Source: Holosporales bacterium (GTDB lineage: Bacteria; Pseudomonadota; Alphaproteobacteria; BNTO01). From it: a stretch of DNA of 17,585 nucleotides. Of this stretch, positions 13,822 through 17,585 are shown piece by piece (position 1 is the stretch's first letter; the number at the start of each line of letters is the position of its first letter). Position numbers and translations under genes: made by a program. The stretch spans positions 1 to 17,585 of the forward strand of contig JAIRNW010000004.1 in assembly GCA_031257795.1 (NCBI GenBank). Reading direction: 5' to 3'. A model generated the notes under the pieces. The model made no database searches. It was given only the letters and a program-made list of their open reading frames with translations, and was not told the DNA's origin.

Positions 13822-13851
13822 ATTGCTTAAAAAGCAATGGGATATTTTAAT
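13822..13851 (+). promoter_or_regulatory. Possible promoter/operator of the capsid gene pair
   Basis: TTGCTT (13823-13828), 17 bases, then TTTAAT (13846-13851) lie about 110 bases before the protease. The -35 sits in a 7-bp inverted repeat ATTGCTT-AAA-AAGCAAT (13822-13838), which could be an operator. Both assignments are tentative. The rest of 13744-13964 shows no gene. Confidence 0.35.
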
Positions 13852-13964
13852 ATTTGAACCTCTTCTTCCTGTATACGTACAATGACAATGCAAAGAAAAT
13901 AAAACAGAGTTTATTTTCGATGTTTCTGCTTCTATTTCATATTCAGCCAATTAAGGAGAAAAAA

Positions 13965-14612
13965 ATGAAATTTCTAAACCATAAAATGCAATTAAGATCC
14001 TTTGATTCCGGCGTTTTCGAAGGATACGCCAGTGTTTTCGGAAACGTCGACTTCCAAAAACAAATTGTTTCCAAAGGCGCCTTTGCCCGCTCTCTCGAGC
14101 GCTTCGCCATTCAAGGTGATCTGCCGAAGATGCTGTGGCAGCACGATTTCAGGCTTCCGATAGGAGTTTGGGAGGAAATTCGCGAGGATGACTACGGCTT
14201 GTTTGTTAGGGGAAGGCTGCTGCTTGATGTGCAAAAAGGAAGCGATGCGCACGCGCTACTCAAGGCAAAGGCCGTTGAGGGGCTGTCGATCGGCTTCCAA
14301 ACAAAGCGCGCACACAAAGACAACGGTTTGCTCGTCCTTGACGAGGTCGATTTATTCGAAATCTCGTTGGTGACGTTTATGGCCAATCCGTCCGCGAAAG
14401 TCACGTCGTGCAAAGAGCGTTTCGTGGGGAATTGCGAGGATTGCTCTGACTGCGAGTGCTTTGGGCAAGGTGGAGGCCTCCCATACGACGAATCTCGCCC
14501 GGCCTCTTGCTTCAGAACTCACCATTTGGTGCAGCGTTTGCAGCGCTTGTGTCAGTTGGTTAATGGGGAGGATGCTTTGTCCCAAGCCCAAGGCGTATTG
14601 CAGGCTATATGA
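13965..14612 (+). CDS. HK97-family prohead protease (GTA-like)
   Basis: This serine protease cleaves the capsid protein N-terminus during head maturation in HK97-like phages and gene transfer agents. The 215-residue product starts at ATG 13965, preceded by AAGGAG at ideal spacing; a longer open frame upstream lacks this signal. Motifs are FEGYASVFGNVD (18-29), a His60 in LWQHD, Ser108 in EGLSIGF, and DLFEISLVTFMANPSA. The His/Ser pair is the expected catalytic machinery. The tail after about 155 is Cys-rich (NCEDCSDCECFGQGGG), unusual for the family. The capsid gene begins 12 bases after the stop, or overlaps it by 4 bases with the alternative ATG 14609. No portal, terminase or tail genes are nearby. 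Confidence 0.92.
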   Translation: MKFLNHKMQLRSFDSGVFEGYASVFGNVDFQKQIVSKGAFARSLERFAIQGDLPKMLWQHDFRLPIGVWEEIREDDYGLFVRGRLLLDVQKGSDAHALLKAKAVEGLSIGFQTKRAHKDNGLLVLDEVDLFEISLVTFMANPSAKVTSCKERFVGNCEDCSDCECFGQGGGLPYDESRPASCFRTHHLVQRLQRLCQLVNGEDALSQAQGVLQAI

Positions 14613-14623
14613 TGGAGGTCGAC

Positions 14624-15952
14624 ATGCCAGTTCAGCCGGAGGCGACCAGTGAGGCAGAGTTTTTCGAGCGCTTTGATAAGGCTGTTGACGAGCTAGAAGA
14701 GTCTTGGAAGCTACGAAAAGTTTTAGGGGAAGTAAATTTTTATTCGCGTAATGGCGCGCAAAAAGGAGGGTTTATGAACAATTCATCAACATTTAACGAC
14801 TGCGATTCTGTTTCAAGCAGGCACAATTTTTCTGCAGTTAGGCAGTACGACGACCTAGAAACAAAGGCTTTTTTACAATACATAGCGAGCGGCGACTGTC
14901 TGAATTCCGCTGGCTACGAACACTTTGGGAGCGCGGAGGCGGCGCAGGGCTGCTCGCGTTCTGGCGGCTTTTCTGATTTCTCGCACTGTTCAAGCGCGCT
15001 TTCCACGAGTTCGCAGCCGTCATTGTGCAGAGGCATTGCGGCGTTCGACACGAAGAGCCACCTGCTCAGCCGGGATGACAGCGGCGGGTACAAAATTCCG
15101 CATCATTCGCTCGGCATTCTTGATCAACAGATGAAGGTGTTGTGCCCGCTGCGTTCTCTGGCAAAAGTCAGCCGCATCCGCGGGAATGCACTGAACCTGC
15201 TTCTTGATAAGAATGCAGCGGACGCCGGCTGGGGGATTAGTTTTGAGACGGCTCCTGGCGACGGCGGCACGCAGGATCTGACGCAATTGCAGATCCCTGT
15301 GCACAGAATGTATGCCAGGCCGCGCACGACTCAAAAGATATTGGATGATGTTGGAGAAGGGCTCGAGGAATGGATTCTGACGAAAATTTCGCAAAAGATG
15401 GCCGCCCTTGAAAACCACGCGTTCCTTTTTGGTGATGGGCAAAACAAGCCAAAGGGAATACTGGCACACCAGTTGGCAGACCAAGGGTGCGCGGAGTGGG
15501 GGAGGCTGGAGTGCGTTGAGCAAATCTCCGACAAAGACGAGATCAGCCGGGCGGCTTTGCTTGATCTTGTTGGCCTGCTGAAGTCGGAGTTTTTGCCGAA
15601 CGCGTCTTGGTTGATGTCGAGGAGTGCGCTGATTTCTATTCAAAATATTCAGGATGGGCAGGGGAGGTTTTTGTGGCAGCAATCGCTGACAAGCGGGGCG
15701 CCTTCGTCTTTGCTGGGCTTCCCTGTTTTTGTGAGCGATGACATGCCGCAGTTAAATGGAGGATTTTGCTTACCTGTTTTGTTTGGAGATTTTAAGGCGG
15801 CGTATCAAATTGTGGACCGCGGGGACGTCAGTGTGCTGCGCGATCCGTACTCTGCGAAGCCTTTTGTGGAGTTTTTTGTGACGAAGCGAGTTGGGGGCGA
15901 TGTGGTGAATTTTGACGCGCTGAAGGTCTTGAAGCTCTGTACGGCACAATAG
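14624..15952 (+). CDS. HK97-family major capsid protein (GTA-like)
   Basis: This protein forms the head shell. From ATG 14624 (GGAGG five bases upstream) the product has 442 residues; ATG 14609, overlapping the protease stop, is an alternative. Residues 1-60 are charged and helical, like the scaffolding delta domain. A Gly/Ser/Cys-rich linker follows (about 100-135), then the conserved fold. GGYKIP, CPLRSLAKV, MYARPRTTQKILDD (about 230-243) and LFGDGQNKPKGIL (about 268-280) are close to the capsid protein of alphaproteobacterial gene transfer agents. The C-terminus is complete (DPYSAKPFVEFFVTKRVGGDVV). The frame is intact with no internal stop, although the pair is isolated between a hydrolase and lepB. 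A second, stronger ribosome binding site and in-frame ATG occur at 14774. Confidence 0.92.
   Translation: MPVQPEATSEAEFFERFDKAVDELEESWKLRKVLGEVNFYSRNGAQKGGFMNNSSTFNDCDSVSSRHNFSAVRQYDDLETKAFLQYIASGDCLNSAGYEHFGSAEAAQGCSRSGGFSDFSHCSSALSTSSQPSLCRGIAAFDTKSHLLSRDDSGGYKIPHHSLGILDQQMKVLCPLRSLAKVSRIRGNALNLLLDKNAADAGWGISFETAPGDGGTQDLTQLQIPVHRMYARPRTTQKILDDVGEGLEEWILTKISQKMAALENHAFLFGDGQNKPKGILAHQLADQGCAEWGRLECVEQISDKDEISRAALLDLVGLLKSEFLPNASWLMSRSALISIQNIQDGQGRFLWQQSLTSGAPSSLLGFPVFVSDDMPQLNGGFCLPVLFGDFKAAYQIVDRGDVSVLRDPYSAKPFVEFFVTKRVGGDVVNFDALKVLKLCTAQ
14765..14776 (+). promoter_or_regulatory. Strong internal ribosome binding site and ATG in the capsid gene
   Basis: AAAAGGAGGG followed by TTT and ATG (14774), in frame with the capsid protein at codon 51. 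Initiation here would give a 392-residue form lacking the charged N-terminal segment. Confidence 0.5.
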
Positions 15953-15978
15953 GATAGCAAGCGCGACAGGAATTCATA

Positions 15979-16121
15979 GGACCTCTTTCGAAACCTTCAA
16001 AATCAGTTTTTGGGTATGTCGATCCGGTGCTCGAATGCTCACGTACGTCTAAGTACGCTCCGCTTCTGTGCTCCGTGTCTCCTTCCCAAAATTCTGATTT
16101 TGAAGGTTTCGAAAGAGGTCC
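15979..16121 (+). repeat. Family A palindromic repeat, copy A4 (most complete)
   Basis: A 143-bp element with 28-bp perfect terminal inverted repeats beginning GGACCTCTTTCGAAACCTTC. ATA flanks both sides. It lies 26 bases after the capsid stop. One frame on the minus strand is open across the whole element. Confidence 0.93.
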
Positions 16122-16184
16122 ATAGTTCCTGCCGAAACGTCGGATTCCCATCAAAATCGCAGACCTTGTTTATGTCAACGGGTT

Positions 16185-16299
16185 CTCAGTCACAAAAAGA
16201 ATTGAGAGCAGGAGCCTCGAAGCGCAGAAGCGCAGCGTACTGTGGTACGTGAGCATTCGAGCATCGCGGCGACGAACTCGCAAACTTTTTGTGACTGAG
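16185..16299 (-). repeat. Family B palindromic repeat, copy B7
   Basis: The arms CTCAGTCACAAAAAG and CTTTTTGTGACTGAG are perfectly complementary. The core is in reverse orientation (GCGTACTGTGGTACGTGAG). It lies between A4 and the lepB leader. Confidence 0.88.
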
Positions 16300-16371
16300 T
16301 ACATATGTATTTTTACACTCGTATGATATACAATCCCCTTAGGATGGTTTGTTAATAATTTAGTAATTCAA

Positions 16372-17199
16372 ATGCAATCTACACAAAAAAACACAAAAAA
16401 TGGGGGATGGGGCGGATTTTTTACGGCAATCGCAACCGTGCTGTGCATCCACATTTTTCTTTTTCAGCCATACAAAATCCCGTCGGGCTCCATGAAGCCA
16501 ACGTTGCTGGTTGGCGATTTTATTTTCGTCAGCAAATTTTCATATGGCTTCTCGAGATATTCTTTGTTTTTTCAACCAAAGTTCATCAAAGGACACCTCA
16601 AAATAGCGGAGCCTAAGCGCGGCGATGTGGCTGTTTTTTTTCACAGATTTTACGAAGGGGAGGATCCAAGCTTCTACGACCACGGGAACTCTGGGTTTTC
16701 TTTCGCTAAATTAATAAAAACAATACAAGACATCCTTCAGGTTCCATCAGAAGGAGTGAATTACGTCAAGCGCGTTATAGGGCTCCCTGGGGATAGAATA
16801 CAGATGAAGGAAGGGAAGCTGTTCATTAACGGGGAAGAGGTGCCGCTAACGTATGTTGACGAATACATAGAGGACGAGAAACATTTGAGAGTGGCGAAGA
16901 GGTATATTGAAAAGCTTCCTGGCGGGGTTGAGCACTATATCTTAAAGCTCATGGACTTTGGCGCAGGCCACCTTGATGATACGGAGGAGTTTGTTGTTCC
17001 TGAGGGCCACTGTTTCATGATGGGAGATAATAGGGACAACTCCTGCGATAGCCGAGAACCTGAGAAAGTTGGCATGATTCCGCATGTGATGTTTATTGGG
17101 AAGCCGCAGTTCATATTCTTTTCAACAACGGCAAAATGGTACGAGGTGCATCATTGGTTGTTTGCGCGTTATGGGCGCTTTTTCCAGCGGATTAGGTAG
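16372..17199 (+). CDS. lepB: Signal peptidase I (LepB)
   Basis: LepB is the membrane-bound Ser/Lys protease that removes signal peptides from exported proteins, which would include the four exported paralogues here. The 275-residue product has a transmembrane anchor (about 16-31). The catalytic Ser40 is in PSGSMKPTL and the general base Lys133 in YVKRVIGLPGD. Box E GDNRDNSCDSR is followed by GKPQFIFFS. The start is ATG 16372; no clear Shine-Dalgarno is visible, so the exact start is a little less certain. An extended -10 (TGATATACA, 16324-16332) lies about 40 bases upstream and could drive it. It is not followed by rnc or era as in many proteobacteria; repeat B8 comes next. Confidence 0.95.
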   Translation: MQSTQKNTKNGGWGGFFTAIATVLCIHIFLFQPYKIPSGSMKPTLLVGDFIFVSKFSYGFSRYSLFFQPKFIKGHLKIAEPKRGDVAVFFHRFYEGEDPSFYDHGNSGFSFAKLIKTIQDILQVPSEGVNYVKRVIGLPGDRIQMKEGKLFINGEEVPLTYVDEYIEDEKHLRVAKRYIEKLPGGVEHYILKLMDFGAGHLDDTEEFVVPEGHCFMMGDNRDNSCDSREPEKVGMIPHVMFIGKPQFIFFSTTAKWYEVHHWLFARYGRFFQRIR

Positions 17200-17218
17200 G
17201 ATTCTTTCGAGTCGACGT

Positions 17219-17382
17219 TATAACACAGTCATCGAAAGAATTGTGGGCAGGAGCATTGAAGCACAGGCGCAGAGCTGCTTAAATGTACTGCCCAAGCCGA
17301 GTAGCACCGGGCTCCCGGCAAAGTCACAGACTTTGTTGGGGCGCCGCGCGACGAACTCGCAAACTTTCGGTGGCTGGTTATA
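17219..17382 (-). repeat. Family B palindromic repeat, copy B8 (long subtype)
   Basis: The outer arms are TATAACACAGTCATCGAAAG and CTTTCGGTGGCTGGTTATA. The core is diverged (GCTGCTTAAATGTACTGC). The extra stem-loop CGGCAAAGTCACAGACTTTG is present as in B3. It overlaps the end of C2 by four bases. Confidence 0.8.
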
Positions 17383-17467
17383 TACTCATCTCCCATGACT
17401 CTCAGGTGTTTTCCACAGATGGATTGCGGCATCCGAGTTGAGGGAAATCCGGGTTTTCAGGTTTGAA
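17379..17467 (-). repeat. Family C repeat, copy C2
   Basis: Read on the minus strand it aligns with 10557-10644, including TGAAAACC, GGATTT, CCTGAGAGTCATG and GAGATGAGTATATA. The two copies form an inverted pair about 6.7 kb apart. Confidence 0.7.
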
Positions 17468-17565
17468 CCCTAACTCCGCCTAGAATTACCCCATTTTTGA
17501 AAAAAACTAGTCAGAAAGTGGCATATTTCTTCGTTTTAGTTCTTGATTTTTGTCCTAAAATAGAC

Positions 17566-17579
17566 TACCTAATTAGGTA
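17566..17579. other. 14-bp perfect palindrome in otherwise unassigned end of window
   Basis: TACCTAATTAGGTA is a perfect palindrome near the window edge, of a size that fits a dimeric regulator site. Nothing else is identifiable in 17468-17585, and what follows is out of view. Confidence 0.3.
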
Positions 17580-17585
17580 ATAGGA

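Noticed and set aside
15020..15682. Minus-strand open frame of 220 codons within the capsid gene
   Set aside because: Antisense shadow of a well-supported capsid protein in GC-rich sequence. The composition (Arg/Pro/Gln-rich) is typical of a shadow frame.
15828..16154. Open frame of 108 codons on the minus strand across repeat A4
   Set aside because: It is produced by the element's own open frame plus the antisense of the capsid 3' end. It has no ribosome binding site and its only repeated match is to the repeat itself. It is kept as an observation on repeat coding capacity, not as a gene.

Overview
This window reads as chromosome of an alphaproteobacterium, most likely a host-associated lineage of the Holosporales/Rickettsiales type. 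That placement is an inference. It rests on three things: a rhizobial/rickettsial-style elongator tRNA-Met without encoded CCA, an isolated capsid-protease plus capsid gene pair that resembles gene-transfer-agent (GTA) genes, and housekeeping genes embedded among dense dispersed palindromic repeats and secreted paralogous proteins. No species can be named from the sequence alone.

Layout. 1-2218: an nfeD-flotillin membrane operon on the minus strand, with a good sigma70-type promoter. The flotillin frame runs without a stop into a palindromic repeat at the window edge. 2344-3384 and 5792-6667: two members of a family of exported, cysteine-containing proteins of unknown function, in inverted orientation, flanking an MFS transporter (minus) and dapB (plus). 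7035-10267: two divergent members of a second exported family. Their first ~60 codons are almost identical in DNA (179 bp, 3 mismatches) while their bodies are strongly divergent. 10268-10894: repeat wreckage. 10895-12765: rsmA, efp and tRNA-Met on the minus strand. 12929-13600: an alpha/beta hydrolase (minus). 13965-15952: HK97-type prohead protease and major capsid protein (plus), with no other phage genes around them. 16372-17199: lepB (plus). 17200-17585: repeats and unassigned DNA.

The most striking content is the repeat load. Four copies of family A (about 141-144 bp, 28-bp terminal inverted repeats, 3-bp direct flanks on two copies) and eight full copies of family B (about 109-164 bp), plus relics, sit in almost every intergenic gap. 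A and B have unrelated terminal arms but share the same central core, itself a small hairpin around ACGTAC...GTACGC. B arms differ between copies yet stay self-complementary within each copy. Some B copies carry a second internal stem-loop. The elements lie at gene 3' ends, inside an operon, against a ribosome binding site and in frame with a protein C-terminus. They are comparable in style, not in demonstrated sequence, to Rickettsia palindromic elements and MITEs.

How the genes fit together: dapB (lysine/peptidoglycan precursor), rsmA and efp (ribosome maturation and translation), tRNA-Met and lepB (signal peptide removal) are core functions. LepB or its relatives would process the four exported proteins. 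The nfeD-flotillin pair is a conserved membrane-organising unit. The paired exported families with conserved 5' modules and variable bodies are the best candidates for host-interaction or surface factors, but no function can be read from them.
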